This document shows, in pieces, positions 39,775 through 53,377 of a stretch of DNA of 64,000 bases. How positions within the stretch are numbered: position 1 is the stretch's first letter; the number at the start of each line of letters is the position of its first letter. Origin of the DNA: Patagioenas fasciata. Its lineage: Eukaryota; Chordata; Aves; Columbiformes; Columbidae. The stretch lies in NCBI RefSeq assembly GCF_037038585.1, contig NC_092521.1, positions 55,651,898-55,715,897 on the forward strand, written 5' to 3'. The position numbers were made by a program, and so were the translations under genes. The notes below the pieces were generated by a model that was given only the letters and a program-made list of their open reading frames with translations, was not told where the DNA came from and did no database searches.

Positions 39775-40060
39775 AAACTAGTAAGTCCATAAAATTCCAA
39801 ACTGGCATGAACAGAGGAGAAAGGGAGATGCCATTCAACAACTCTTCCAGGAAAGGCACCAGGGGAATAAAATAAAGCCACGAAAATCCAGGTTCAAAAT
39901 AAAACAAAGAAGATAGTTCTTTTTACATCAGGCAGATGAGCTGTGGAACACCTCTTCAGAAGATGTAGAGGCTGAGATCTTACATGGGTGGAAGGGAAGA
40001 CTGGACAGACTCTTGGAAGAGAAACCCACCAAGGCTTATGAAACATACAGAAATTAAATT
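39775..40060 (+). mobile_element. Old CR1-like LINE 3' fragment
   Basis: The order of short matches fits the end of an old CR1 ORF2. There is a GTTCAAAATAAAACAAAG stretch (the basic RFRLD...KK region), then CTGTGGAACACCTCTTCAGA (the LWN-LP region). GACTGGACAGACTCTTGGAA and GAGAAACCCACCAAGGCT follow. It is much more decayed than the other CR1 copies. Ends are approximate. Confidence 0.6.
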
Positions 40061-43000
40061 GTGCCTAGGAAGTCTCCAAACCAAAAATATTTGGAACAGA
40101 GGAAAGTACAAGAAGAAGTATCATATATGGTTGCCGTACTACATCATCTTCTAGGTATTTTGGGTGTTGTTGAAGAGCAGAAGAGTGGAGATGATCCTCA
40201 ACCTCAGATTTGTCAAGTATGACTTAAAAGCAACCTATTATTTTGTAAAGTAAAAAACCCCAAACGAATGAATAAGTATTTGAGTTATAATGTACACTTT
40301 AAAGTCACTGAAAGAGGTAAAGACCTCAAACAGAAGTGTTAATGCAAATACTGTGAGATTTCTTCCCGCTTGCTTTATTATAAGGGATAGAAAGTGGGTT
40401 TTTTTCTTAGCTAAAAATCAAGAAGTTTCACTGATTGCCTCTAAAATGTAACTGATTTAACAAACAGCAGTGTCAATTGCTCCAACTCAACACACAGGAA
40501 AACAAGAGAATAACTGTTGCTGTTGTTACATGTAAGAAACAGGCATTTGTAATAATGACAGATGAAATATTTTTGGATGGGTAAGTGATTTCCAGGCTGT
40601 CTGTGAAGGCAGACGAGCACAGTGACCTACTACAAGGCTGCAGAACCAGCATAAATGTAGCTGTTTGATCTGCGAGAGGCAGAAAAGGCTTTAATATCTC
40701 TCAGACAGTACCTGCCGGCCCTGTGCCTCATCTGATCAAGCCTCTACTAGAATAGTCTTCTTTCTATTTATTCTCCTTAAGAATGTCCCTTCACAAGAAT
40801 TGTACTGGCATCTGTAACAGCTTCTGCTGTTTTCCTAAACTTTCCCCTCATAAACCTACATAACTTTTCCCACTAGCTGAAAAAAAAGTCTCCTCTGATT
40901 CACATCCCTGCAGAACAGCTGAAATGAGCAGAATCCAGCAATGACAGCAAAGTCATGATTCAGGATGAACATCCTTTAAAAACCGCTACTAAACCTTAAG
41001 TTAAAGAGACTTTCTGCATTACTTCCAGTCGTCTTCCTCTCTGGAGGAGCACAGCAAGCATCAAATGATGGAATAGAAGAAGGCAATCCTTACTACAGTG
41101 TTTTCACGGTTTCTTTCATTTATTTATTTATTTACTTATTTATTTATCTATTTATCGATTTACTTATTTACAAGCTGAGATTAATATGCTGTGAAGACAT
41201 TAGAATGCCAAGATATTTGTGGTTCACCAAAATGGCAGCAGTGACTGGGAGATGTGCTATATAAATGTGTCTGCAGACCAGATTTGCTTAGCAAACCCAC
41301 AGCTGTACTGCAGTAACATGCTCCTTTTCCCTGTATCTTTATGGACAGTCACATGAAGAAAATATAGGGTCTCTTTCAGTACGTACAACAACCAATCTGG
41401 ACTGCTTCAACAGAATTTACAATAAACATCCGAGAAGGAAAACCTGGTCTCAAGCCAACATGTTTCCTGGTAATCCTAATGAAAGACCAGATGATGATCT
41501 GAACTAAGATTTAACCCAGAGGCTCAACCCAAACTTTGCTGAAGTAGGAGGATGTTGTCATCCAAATTTAGGTCAGAAGTTTGCAGATTGTGACCTATTT
41601 CTGTAATAAGCCCAATCTGAACATTCAATGAGCAACAACCTTTTCAGAAATTCCAGTTTCAAAGCTTGTGACAGTCTTAGCCACTGACTGCAAGCCCATC
41701 ATTCCCTGGCTACTCTGTTTGTACATGCGTAAGTGTGACTTGAAATATTTTTATGACACTGCTTGTTGTAAAGAAATTATAACCCACTTGTCAAGAACGG
41801 CATGCCTATAACATAAGAAATTAATATTTTCATTCTGATTAGCTGTACTTTGTAGCACTGATCCAAAGGAGAACTAATACATCTCTCTTTAGTAATATAT
41901 TCTGTATTCTTTTGGCATTTGGCTTTGAAGGGAGATGAAAAAGAAAAAAACCTTAGGATTACTAGTAGAAATTAACAATGCCTACTAAATCAAAATAATT
42001 TTTTTCAGAAGGAAAAATAGATTATGAAATTATTATCTGGCCTAAAAACTGCATTCCAGAAATCCTTTGTTATGTACTTTCTTTTCCAAAGGGTTTATAA
42101 ATGAATACATAATTTACTATGTCAGCATAGATTAATACTTCTTGGCAAAAGAAAATCCTGAAGAAAAAATAAAAACAACCATGATTATAATAAAGTCTCA
42201 CTTTAACCATCAGCCTGCTGGAGGTGGTCTTAACATGACAGGTTTAAACATTAAAGTCTACTAGTATTATCATGGAAATGTGATGGGGCACTCACATGCA
42301 GTCTTACTGTACTGTGGAGTTAAGCCCTAAATGGTTAATCCAAGAGTCTTGTACAATTATTCATTCTACTGGAGTAACTTTACCTTCGATTTCTGATTTG
42401 GTAATGAACATTCCTTTTTCGTGGATTCTTCTGCTAACAGGCCACCTTCATTATTCTCAACAGCTTGGATTTATGTCACCTGATTTTTAACATCTACATT
42501 ATTCTCCAGAGACCCCCTGTTGAACAATAAACAGGATGATGCACCTGTAGCTGAACTCCAACTTGCTTCAGGAACTGCTTAATGGGAAAACACTCCTACC
42601 ACAGGATCTTCAGCTGGATCCTCAAATTTGGGCAGGAAAAGTCCAACCCAGTGCCTTTCTGCTCCATGTACAATATTGTCCCTTTTCATGCCAAGAAATG
42701 TTGGAAAACTGCTTATGTAAAGAGCTATGGATGAGGGGAAGGAACAGGCCCTGCCATCTCCTGTGTAAAGCTCCAGCAAAGTGACATTCCTTCTTCACAG
42801 GTGGGCATCCTGAGAAATACAAGGAAACTGGCTTTCCTGTCCTTGTTACTGCCACCATTATCAATCATCACCCCCACTGGTCCCACCAGCCTTGGAGAAA
42901 CCCCTTTTCTTGCAAGAGCTGCTACATTATTGTTGCATAAAGATTTTATTTACCCTCTACTTGTTTCCACAGCATTGCGCTGTGAAGGGGGTGGCGGGCA

Positions 43001-44119
43001 AGGGAAACCAGACGAAGAGGAGATATCCTCCCCATCTTGTAGCACTGACTGATGTGAGAGATATGTTTGCTTCAGCCGTGCATGATACAGCTGATGCCGA
43101 ATGGCTGCACAGCCCCATGGCTTCGAATCCTGATGGCAGCCTCTCCCTAAGCCATTTGCTGAGAGCTGCACACAGGCACAGGCGCACACGGTCCCTGCCC
43201 TGAGGTACTTGCAGTGACGTGGTGCTGTAGCAGTGCCTGGTTGTGAAAGCCCATTTGTCTCTGTGGAGGAATGACCAAACCCAATTATGCAATAGCGACT
43301 TTTTGTTCCCTGCTGCTTTGATTCTCCATTTGTTTCCATGGTAGCAATAGGGAAAAATTAGGATCTGACATGTAAAATCAAGGTAACAGACCATTTTCCC
43401 AGCCAGAGGTCAGCTTGTGATGTACTGTGATATATATCTGTGACATCTAAACCTAAACCTGTTTCACACAGAATGTATATATTTAGTATAAATGACAAAA
43501 TCAGTAATTTTGTTTCATGTGTTTCATAATGAGCCACTTCAGCTGGGGTTCATATGATCTGTTTTTATATTTTTGTGCTCCAGCATGGAGGCGATATTTA
43601 GATATAAACCCATACATACCCCAAACAAGATAATAATTTTACGGCAAACTGTTAAAGAGTCTTCTGCTTCTCTAAAACTGCACTGCAATTTAGCTTAAGG
43701 TTATGTAACACCGAAATGTACCACTCCTGGTTGGCACCACCCTAAATGTTTCTCAATACGTGTTCAAATAGAGCCCTCCTGTGTTCGCTAGGTTTCATTA
43801 CAACATCCTTTAAATAAGGGATCACTTCTTGACCTACATTCACCAGACTGAGCTCAAGAAGTGACAGACGAGCTCCTCTCCTCTGGCCTTTACAAAACAT
43901 GGACTGTTGAATTCCATTTGCCGAATACTGTATCAAGCTCCAAAAGCATATCTTTTAAGAGAGATTTGGTTTTGATTTAAAGATGAAAATTGAGAAAGAA
44001 TTCACCGCTAGCTCTTAGTTAAACCACTGTCCAGTGGTAGCCATCATAACTCACAATAGCTTGTTATTATGAATATGACTTATTATATTTATGACTCATC
44101 CCTGCATGGTTTCTTTATT
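40061..44119. other. Non-coding stretch, no recognised gene
   Basis: It contains the ATTT microsatellite at 41,118-41,171. A GC-richer patch at about 42,800-43,340 has overlapping open frames on both strands, none with a recognisable domain. Confidence 0.5.
41118..41171. repeat. Imperfect (ATTT)n microsatellite
   Basis: About thirteen tetranucleotide units of ATTT are present, with ACTT, ATCT and CGAT interruptions. Confidence 0.92.
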
Positions 44120-44238
44120 GAGATATCCAAAACCCAACCAGACACACTCATGAGCAGCCTGCTAGAGTTGACCTTGCTTTCAGCAGGGGAGTTAGACTAG
44201 ACCATCTCCAGAGATGGCTTCCAACCTCAATGAATGAT
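44120..44238 (+). mobile_element. CR1 3' end fragment, plus strand
   Basis: About 120 bp of CR1 3' UTR: GAGATATCCAAAACCCAACC, a GCAGGGGAGTTAGACTAGA stretch, then CCATCTCCAGAGATGGCTT and TTCCAACCTCAATGAATGAT. It ends at the CR1 3' tail and directly abuts the tail of an opposite-strand CR1. Confidence 0.85.
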
Positions 44239-44713
44239 AGTTCGTGTTGAATAGTTTGTGTTGGAAGGGACCTTCAAAGGTCATCTAGTCTAATGCTCCC
44301 TGCTATGAGTAGGGACATTGTCAATTAGATCAGGTTGCTCAGAGCCCTATCCAGCCTGGCCTTGAATGTCTCCAGGGATGGGGCACCTACCGCCTCTTTG
44401 GGCAACCTGTGCCAGTGTTTTACCACCCTCTTTGTAAAAAAACTGCTTCCTCATGTCTGGCCTGAATCTCTGCTCCTTTAGTTTAAAACCATTGCTCCTT
44501 GTCCTGTCATAAGAGGCCCTGCTAAAAAGTCTGTCCCCATGTTCCTTATAGACCACTTTTAAGTACTGAAAGGTCACCAGAAGTTCTCCCCAGAGCCTTC
44601 TCTTCTATAGGCTGAACAACCCCAACTCTCTCAGCCTGTCCTCATAGGTGAGGTGTTCCAGCCCTCTGATCATTTTTGTGGCTCTCCTCTGAGCCTTCTC
44701 CAACAAGTCCTGT
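44239..44713 (-). mobile_element. CR1 3' end, minus strand
   Basis: On the minus strand this reads in CR1 order: GGAGAAGGCTCAGAGGAGAG, a segment encoding [13 protein letters not shown] residues (here [14 protein letters not shown]), then KYLKVVYKEHGD. The RTRSNGFKLKEQRF region follows, then the 3' UTR with AAGGTCCCTTCCAACACAAA. It is about 470 bp, 5'-truncated, with its 3' tail at 44,240 touching the tail of the plus-strand CR1 fragment. Confidence 0.92.
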
Positions 44714-47700
44714 CATTCTATAATTCTTCACTACTTTTTCCATATGATTTTGAATCATATGCGCAATTTTCCAAATGACATGGGAATATGTGGTATCCCT
44801 CTTGTAGTCCAGAAGCCACAGGTGAAGTGAGGAGCTGCACTTCAAATAGTTTTTCCTCCTGCTTTTCCAGTAGCCTCTTATGCAACTATGTGGAAAAGAT
44901 TACATGTTCCATGCACCCATCTGTGTTTCTGTTTCTCGTCTGCAGCCTTTAAACCATCCGTAAGAGCATGTATTTTGGTCTAGTGCTACTATCACGGGAC
45001 ACCTTTACTATAAGCAGCACTTAGAAGAAAAAAAGGAGAAGAAAGCAGCCACCAGGCGAAAGAGCAAAATCAAAGCCAGAAACCACATGAAATAACAGGA
45101 AAGAGAACAGTATAAGAAGGTAGGATGTAGAAAGCAAACGCACATAAGTGGGAAATGACAGAGTGCTCTGCAATACTGTGGACAGAAAAGTGTGTAAGAA
45201 GCATATCCATCATAGGGAAGACCTGGCACACAGAACTGTAGGGAAACACTACCTTGATTTACCTTTTATCATCTGTAGGTGCATCTGTAATCTTTATTAA
45301 CAGTATATGTATGCAGGGGAAGCAGCTCTTTAAGTACTGTGATTGTTCTTTTTTTTAGCAGGTTTAGAGAAAAGAAAATACATTTTGCAGCTTAAAAGGA
45401 AGAATTGATACTTGATTCATTTCTACAGTTCTTGAAAATAAAATAAAGATCTGCCCCCATGTCATAAATTCCTTTACCAGATTAAGAGTAAGCATAAAGA
45501 ATATGACTTTTACAAGGAGGCTTTGATTTCTCCTTGAAATTTTCCCACTAGTGCTTTTAGAGAAGATGACATTAAAGGCAATTACATTTAAGAGAATTCA
45601 CTGTGCTCACACTCATCTTTTTTACATATGAGAAACAGTTTAATTACATATCTGTAGATAGCACAAAGATATGCTAACCTGATCTTCCAGATTACTTTCA
45701 CAAAATACTAGACATTTTCTTTTTTCAAGAGAAAAGCACGGTTGGGTTTTCTCCACATGCACCACAGTAATAAACCATATGTTCTTTATATCAAATTGAG
45801 AATCAGAAAACAAAGTCAATGGTTTTATCAAAGTCACACAGAAAGAAAAGATGGTTTATTTTAGCTGAATTAATTTAAAATATTCTGTTTTATAGAACTC
45901 AGGTGAAATACAAAACTTTAGTTAGACTAATATGAAAAAAAAAAATGAATGTGACTTGGAAAGTACTATAGCAAAGGAAATCCTGGTTTGCTAAGTTTCA
46001 TCTAGATTTCAGAGGAAAATCATGGATAGGCCACAGCTGCCTACTCTGAATGGTTCAAGTCAGTTACTCTCCTCTAAATGACTGTCATCAACTCACATGA
46101 GCTGCTTACAATACGATGGTTTGTAATGACTAAGTGTACTGGAAGAGAAACATAAGCTCTGCTGGGAGAATAACATGAACAGCCCTAATATCTGCCTAGA
46201 CTTCTAAAGACTTCTTTTTTTTCTTTTTCTGGAAGGAAATTAATAAAAAGCTCTAAATGCAGACAACAGGCTACAGTTCGGACTAGTAGGAATGCACTTT
46301 ACAAACATCTTGTCCAACCCTTCTAAGCAACTTTTCAAAAATGTTCATAATCACCAGTGAACCCAAACTGCATGTTCGAGTGTCTCTGGATGAAGCAACC
46401 CACTGAATTCTTCTTATAGCTTTTGATAGTATTCATTTACACAGAGGGGCTTGAGGGGTTTGAGTTTTTACAGAGGATGGCAATTTCAGTCACTTTAGTG
46501 ACTTGCAGGAGATTTTCTCCAGTCTACCGTCTGAACTCTAAAGGAGAGTTTTACTACCTTTACCTAGAGACCAATCTATTTGCAGGGGATTAAAGAGTCT
46601 TTAGGCCACTCAATCAAATGGAATTCTGTTATCAAGTTCTCCTTTAATATTTAAAAAAACACCTCAATACTATGTTTGAGAGTAAGAATCACCAGCTTTA
46701 GTAGTGCCAAATGAACTGGAAGCTTTATTTTCTTTACTTCTGATGTTTACACAGACAACAATTGAGCTTCACTTCTTAGTCAGTCAGGTTACCCATGGAA
46801 CTGACTTCAATACCCTGGGAGGCTTTCAGTGGTGTACCCACAGGGCTGCTATGTAATTTTTGATAATCAGTTTATTACAAAAGACCTTTATACAAGTGCA
46901 TAGTTTAGGCTGTTGCAAACACAATGCTGCAGTAGCATGATAATAGTGTATGTAAATAACAATTTGGAGTGGGGGAACTGACTCCTCTACAGGGAGAAAT
47001 GGGATCTGATATTGTTATTTAATGGATGGTGTTATGAGCTAGGATGTTCAGACCAAAGCATTTTACGCTGAGGAATAAAACCTTGGAGGAATGCAGCAAA
47101 TGTTTTAATTACTCCGTGCTACCATGTGGAACAAAACTGAGCAACCATGCATGCTATGAAAATGAACTTAGCTAAGGAGATCACCAGCTGTTCCTCCACC
47201 AGCATTAAAATACTAATGTGTCATATTCATTGTTCAAAAGAGGAGACCGCTGCACAGCAGCTACTGTCCAGGATCACATTCCTGGTTCAAAAGCAACCAG
47301 CTAAGATGACAGCTTGATGAGCTAAGATGAGCTACATATGCTCCTCTGAAGCAAACTAAGGAAAACAACGTTGACAAAAGAATGGGTTGTCACTCCTCTG
47401 CAAATCTTTCTTCAGGAGTGCAAAGCTACGCAGACTATAGAAGTGACCAGACTTATTGATTTTAATGGATATCAGCAATTGGGCCATTGGAGAGGGAACC
47501 CCTGATTGTTGTTTCCTCACTTCACTGTTCCTAGATACAGAGTAGAAGCTAGCACATGGAAGAACCCTTCATTATGCAATTTGGCAAACCTGTAGAAAAG
47601 CAGAAAAATCTAATTATGCTTTCAAAACTGATGAAAACTGTTATGCTTTCCTGTCTCTGTTCTGAGATCTATATCAAACATTATTTCAGTGACAGATTGA

Positions 47701-49160
47701 ATGATAGATGCTCATGTCAACTTATGAATGCCTCTTGATTTGGGGAACAACGCTATGTGTCAAACCTCATTTTCCACATTATTTCCATTGAAGCACTGAG
47801 CATCTTGTGGATAAATTCCTGCAAAGCAAAGAGCGAGCCATCAAGAACCATTAACACTGGATGGATCCTGTGAGACCAATAACTGGCTTTTTACCAGGAG
47901 ACTCTGATGCGAGAGTCTTCTGTGGAGAACAATTCAGAAAGAAGGTAGAATGAAGAAAAAGAGGAGAGGTTTCCAGAAGTTCTGGAGTTGAAAATGTGAA
48001 GAAGAAAAGGTGTCATGTGTCTAAATGATGTATGTGCTCTATCTTGAAAAGTTACCTCATTGACAGAAAGAGAAGCTAAAGCAAAGCTATGATTACACAT
48101 TTAGCATGTGATACTTAAACTGGCTTAAGCAGTTCATGCCCCCACCATATATTCCAGACTCTCTCTTTCTGCAGGTGTGACTGCTTGGTAAATTGTCTGA
48201 GGGAAAAGAGCCAGCAAAGAAGTGCCTAGTCAAAAACCAAGAATTTTTTCACTGAGAGATCACACAAACATTTGTGCTGGAACAATGAAGGGTAGCAGGA
48301 GTGGGTGTGAACACTATTGCCTAATGAGGACTGTGAGATAATGAAGCTAGTACTGACACCAGAACAAATATATGTCTAACTATGTCATAAAATTAGGTAA
48401 AAGGAACACCATATCCCTTAAAAATGCTGACCAAATTGGCTTTGTGGGATAAGATATTCAGGAAAAAATTATTCTTTTGCATCAGGGCTCTTTATCTCCT
48501 TTTTTTCCTAAAGCCAGATCAGTTATCCACTTCAGGTCGCAACATGGCTATGCATGTACCTTCCAGCACACAGGAAAAGGGAACAAGAAATCAACACGAG
48601 AGATAATGTATCACCAATTATTCCATCCTGGAAATCACAGGCAGGAGAAGCAGGGGTGCAGCACATCAGGCGCACTCAGAAATGTGTTTTCCATATACTT
48701 GCATTGGTGGATGTGGAAATAAAATCCCTGTTTCCCAAGAAAATAAATGTATACAATCATACTCCATCTATTGGTTAATATCCCACTTTAACTTTGTGAG
48801 CTATTAGTCAAATGCAACAAAATTTGACAGCACTAGAAATAAACGTGACTAGAAAATGTAAACTTTGAGCAGGGTTCATGAAATAGAAAGATAAATACAG
48901 AGGAGACAATTCATTCACAGTGGCACTGAGGGAAGACTCTAGACTAATTTATACACTTTTTGGAGGAGTAATCCTGATTCTCTTAAGATAGGACCACAGT
49001 TTCTAGCTAGTCTCTGTAGTAGAGGTTACACATCCTCATGGTCCTGCTAGATTACCCCTTTAGGGTAATCCAAGATAGCCTCTGCCCCAGTGTGTTTGGA
49101 GTTAGAGTTGCTTCCTGCCTACTGACTGGCTTCACTGACCATTCAACAATATTTCTTTAG
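44714..49160. other. Non-coding stretch, no recognised gene
   Basis: No exon, RNA gene or clear repeat is recognised. The part just before 49,160 may hold more decayed R2-like sequence, but I could not match it. Confidence 0.5.
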
Positions 49161-49905
49161 GTGATACCTAAGTTTGGCAACAGATCCTACAGATCATTTC
49201 CGCTCCAAAGGTAATTTTTCCAAGACCTAGTAACCAGTGGAAGAATTTTTGAATTGGATCATGTGGCTATGTTAGGGCTAATTGCCAGCTTTGAAAAAGA
49301 CAAAATTAGTAACAACTGGATTGAATGCTATAGGGGCATTCCCCACAGGAAGCTCACTACCACCTTACAATTAAGAGCTAATGTCTACCCCATGAGGGAA
49401 TTGGGGTAGACAGAAAACTCCAGATCTGCCAGCCCTGCCAAGCTGAGAGTGAGACTTGCACACATATTCTTGGGTATTGTCCATCAGTTCAGGAAGCAAG
49501 GACCAAAAGACATAACCAACTGTGTGATCTACTGGCTGAAGAAGCTCAAAAGAGGGGTTGGCTAGTGTTTCATGAGCCACTCCTATGACACTACCAAAAC
49601 AAGCTTTACAAGCCTGACATAGTATTTGTTAAGGGTGGTCTGGCACTGGTGGTGGATATAACCATCAGATACAAAAGCAAATTATCATCACTTGCCGATG
49701 CAGCAGTTGATAAGGTGAGGAAATATCAGGGAGCAAGTCCAGGAGGTGACAAATGCCAACAACATTAAGTTTGTCAGATTCCCCATTGGAGCATGTGAGA
49801 AGTAGGGTGGTAGCAATTACAGGCTTTTATCTGACCTTGGGCTCTTCAAAAACCCAATAGGAAAAGGTGGCTCCACTCTTCTCCAGAAAAGTTTTATTCA
49901 CATCT
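49161..49905 (+). mobile_element. Decayed R2-clade non-LTR retrotransposon, C-terminal part
   Basis: Three frame segments line up in the order of an R2-type protein. First comes KISNNWIECYRGIPHRKL, followed by LQLRANVYP (frame of 49,299, to about 49,405). Next is a CCHC knuckle C-x2-C-x8-H-x4-C at 49,427-49,482, followed by KRHN (frame of 49,421). Then come KPDIVFVKGG and VVDITIRYKS (about 49,610-49,680), which match the PD...D core of the restriction-like endonuclease. Last is VTNANNIKFVRFPIGA, a TAG at 49,803, and NYRLLSDLGL (frame of 49,746). There are two frameshifts and in-frame stops at 49,586 and 49,803. The RT domain is missing or unrecognisable. R2 normally sits in 28S rDNA; no rDNA is seen here. 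A related restriction-like-endonuclease clade (NeSL, R4, Hero) is possible but less likely. Confidence 0.72.
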
Positions 49906-52900
49906 GTAGATACTGTACATATCACTATTGTATTAAATTAATTTGACTGTAACTAAATTACACTTGCGGGTTGCCACTATCTTGGGAAATGGATTCTTGT
50001 TGGAAGCGTGGGAGGCAGGAGGGATAGTAGGTAGGGACTAAAAAGGACTTGGTAATCATGATGCATCATCTTACCTGCTGACAAAATCAACTGGCCTTAC
50101 CTAGGTGGACAGGCCACCTTAACCTGGAAGAAGAACACGTAAACTAAACATGTTCAATAAACAGTGGGGAAGGCATTATGAATGTTTCACATTGGAACAC
50201 CTTGCTAGATACCAGAATACCCTCCTTCTCTCTCACGTTCAGTGAATCTGGAAAGCCAATTAGACATTACCTCCTTCCCCAAGTTGGGATGTTTATAATG
50301 CCTCTCTCCTCATTGTCTGACATCTAATAAAAGGCATGCTCACACTACGGTGGTCTTCTGCTATTTAATTAAAGACAATGAGCAGGGAGACACAAATCTG
50401 CAGAAAACCAGACTGTATTAATTTTGCTGCCCTCAGAGTTGTTTCTTTCTGCCATAACCACTAAGAAATGAAGTAGTAACGTTGCATAGCCAAATTAATT
50501 GCATGGATTTAATGCTGAAGACAGGAAAATGTACTGAAGCTCTGAGGTGCTGGCACTGGAATAGACTGATCGCACAACACATTTTTGTGTACATAACAGG
50601 CCCAAAATGTGTCTGAGCCCATTGTTTATTAGACAATTAGTGTTAGTAGCTGTCTGCCTGGGAGGAGGAATATGCAGATCTCTTTCCCTTTCTCACAGGT
50701 AATTTCCTCAGCATGGTAGTGTAGCTGTTGTTTCTGTAGTTGCAACCCCAACTCAGACACTAATAAATTACAAGGTAGAACTTTCCACAGTCTGCTTCCA
50801 GAGAAGGGAATCAGATAGAGCTGGGAAATCCAGATCTAGGAAAACTTAAATTCGCCTTCCAGATGCAGTGGAGTAGCAGATAGCATCAAGCAGCTGATTT
50901 AAAATACAACTCACTGCAGTCAGTCCTGACTTGCTGAACAAGAACATGACATATTCACAGCAAAGAAAAGTTAGAGTTGATTTGGAAACAAATGCAGCTA
51001 TGATCATACTGATATTCTCTTAAAACTAAAAATAGGTCTCTGAAGGAAGCCCAGGCTGTCCTTATATCAGCGCTATTGGTGGACCCAGCCATAGTGGCGG
51101 AAGGTGCTGTCCCCAGCTGCCTGTCTCCAGCCTCCTGACAGAGGTTAGCCCCATGAAGTCTCACACAGGTGCTTTTTAACCCATTTCAGACAAAATTAAC
51201 TGTATCAGCTTATGCAGCTCATTTTTGATAACCTGATGCCATTGGTTGCAGAGGTGTACACGAAGAAATGCTTAGACAGGAGACAAAAGCCCTCTGCAAG
51301 GTGTAGTGATGGGCAGCTGAGGACTGGCTAATGATCAATGGCTTCTTCTGGTACAGCTATTTGCAGAGTTCACATCTGCCTGGTAAACAAAGCCTGTAAG
51401 ATTATACTTTAAGAAGTTTGTCACTCAAACTGCTATAATTGTAATTTTTTTTGCATTGTACCTCATCATTTTTCAAAACCAAATTCTAATTCACAGCCAA
51501 GCACCAGATGCTGTGATATGATCCTTCCCAGATGTAAAATCTTGAGAGGTTCCATGTCTACAAAATAAAAGCTACCCAGGAATATCCTATTTCATTTAAT
51601 ACTAGCCTTGGAAATCTTTCCTCTGGTCATTCCAGTATAAAGTGTAACCAGACAGTGCACATGTGTAGTTTCACTAGAAAGTGAACAGCTATTTATAACC
51701 CAGGGAACACAACAGGCCAGGAGCACTAGCACAAACAAATACACAAACAATAAGTCATCAACTGGGAGCTTCAGAAGAACATTCTGAGATTATTCTGTCC
51801 CTTAATGCTGCAGTTCTACAATTTCATTTCCCAGCTAACACAAGTTTATTTGAAAAGCACTGCAGCAACCTCATAGTTACCTGCCCAAATCTACCTCAGC
51901 TGCCATAGCAAGAGGAGGAAAAAGTGATGACACAGGAATTCCTCCGATCATAGCTTCCTTTACTTTTTACCTGCTAACAGTGAGCTCTTGCAAGAAATCT
52001 TTCTGCATATGTATTATGCATGCAAGATTAGCTATTTTCTTCCAGTACTCCCATGATCACTCATCTGCTTTTGAAAGTAGAAAAAGGAAACCTCTCCACA
52101 ACCTTTTTTCCTATTTTGCTCTAGGACACAGGATAATGGTATATAAGATTTAGTGGGGATTTTCCACCATCTGCAATAGATGATAGCCTCTCGAGTGCAG
52201 TGCAAGAACTAAAGTCAGAAAATTAATTTTCCATGCCATCAAGGTAATGTGGGAAAAGGAAAGGAGAACAATTCAGATCTGTGAGTCTGATAACTACCTA
52301 GAGTAAAAAAAAAAAAAAAATCATGTAAATATTACTTCTTTTCACCATTTAAGATAGAAACAGTCACAAAGCTCAGATTTCTATAAACACTACAGACTTT
52401 CAATTACTCCTGTGCTCCGGTAAGAGTTTTGCAGGTTTAACTAGCTTCTCACGTTGCTTCCTCACCTGTGGTGATAAATGCTTCTCTTATTCAGATTACT
52501 GGAAGACAATAGCAATGTCCAAGTTTGGAAAATAAACACCTTGCTGGGTGCAATCACTGATGCTCTGTTACTCAAGGATATTTCAGATTAAAAAAAATAA
52601 GGAGGCAAGGAAACTGAACATATGGACAGCAAACACAAACTTTAGCATTTTCAATTCAGTTACTGAGTGTGTAAGGTGGGTATCCTGCAGGATTGCATAG
52701 CCAGCACTGGCAGCTGGCAGCTGCTATGCTCAATCACCACTCGTGCTTTCTGCTTTAGACTTCTGTGCCAGCCCAACCAGAGCAGCCTCTTGTTTCTGTC
52801 CAGAAACACCAAGCCAGAGGAGCACACCTCAGCAAACAGGCCTCTGGAGGCTTCTTTCAGCGCAGGACAGGTAGAGCTCTGCAGCCTTTAGCCCATGAGC

Positions 52901-52953
52901 TATGCATTTTTACCAGAAACTGGCCTCCATTTGGAAACCCTGCAAAACCACGA
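49906..52953. other. Non-coding stretch, no recognised gene
   Basis: Nothing is recognised. The first 150 bp may be the R2-like 3' UTR. A pure A run lies at about 52,305-52,321. Confidence 0.5.
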
Positions 52954-53377
52954 AGATGATTAAGGGAGCGAAGCATCTCCCATGTGAGGAAAGGCTGAGG
53001 GAGTTGGGTCTCTTTAGCTTGGAGGAGACTGAGGGCTGATCTGATTCATGTTTATAAATATGTAAAGGGTGAGTGCCATGAGGATGGAGCCAGGCTCTTC
53101 TTGGTGACAACCAATGGTAAGACAAGGGCCAATGGGTACAAACTGGAACACAGGAGGTTCCACTTAAATATGAGAAGAAACTTCTCAGTGAGGGTGACAG
53201 ACACTGGAACAGGCTGCCCAGGGAGGTTGTGGAGTCTCCTTCTCTGCAGACATTCAAAACCCGCCTGGACACCTTCCTGTGTAACCTCATCTAGGTGTTC
53301 CTGCTCCAGCAGGGGGATTGGACTAGATGATCTTTCGAGGTCCCTTCCAATCCCTAACATTCTGTGATTCTGTGAAA
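52954..53377 (+). mobile_element. CR1 LINE 3' end next to the NAPG promoter
   Basis: This is the same CR1 subfamily as the 7.9-kb copy, with near-identical order and wording. It runs from AGATGATTAAGGGAGCG through GGACACCTTCCTGTGTAACC to the tail ATTCTGTGATTCTGTGA. It has a small deletion near 53,188 relative to the other copy. It ends only about 380 bp before the NAPG start codon and so forms the left border of the CpG-rich promoter. Confidence 0.94.

Noticed and set aside
42950..43394. Overlapping minus-strand frames of 129 and 145 codons
   Set aside because: Two frames are open over the same bases, neither with known motifs, and there is no promoter or splice support.
49371..49580. Minus-strand open frame at the R2-like locus
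   Set aside because: It is the antisense of the zinc-knuckle region. The plus strand carries the recognisable protein signal.
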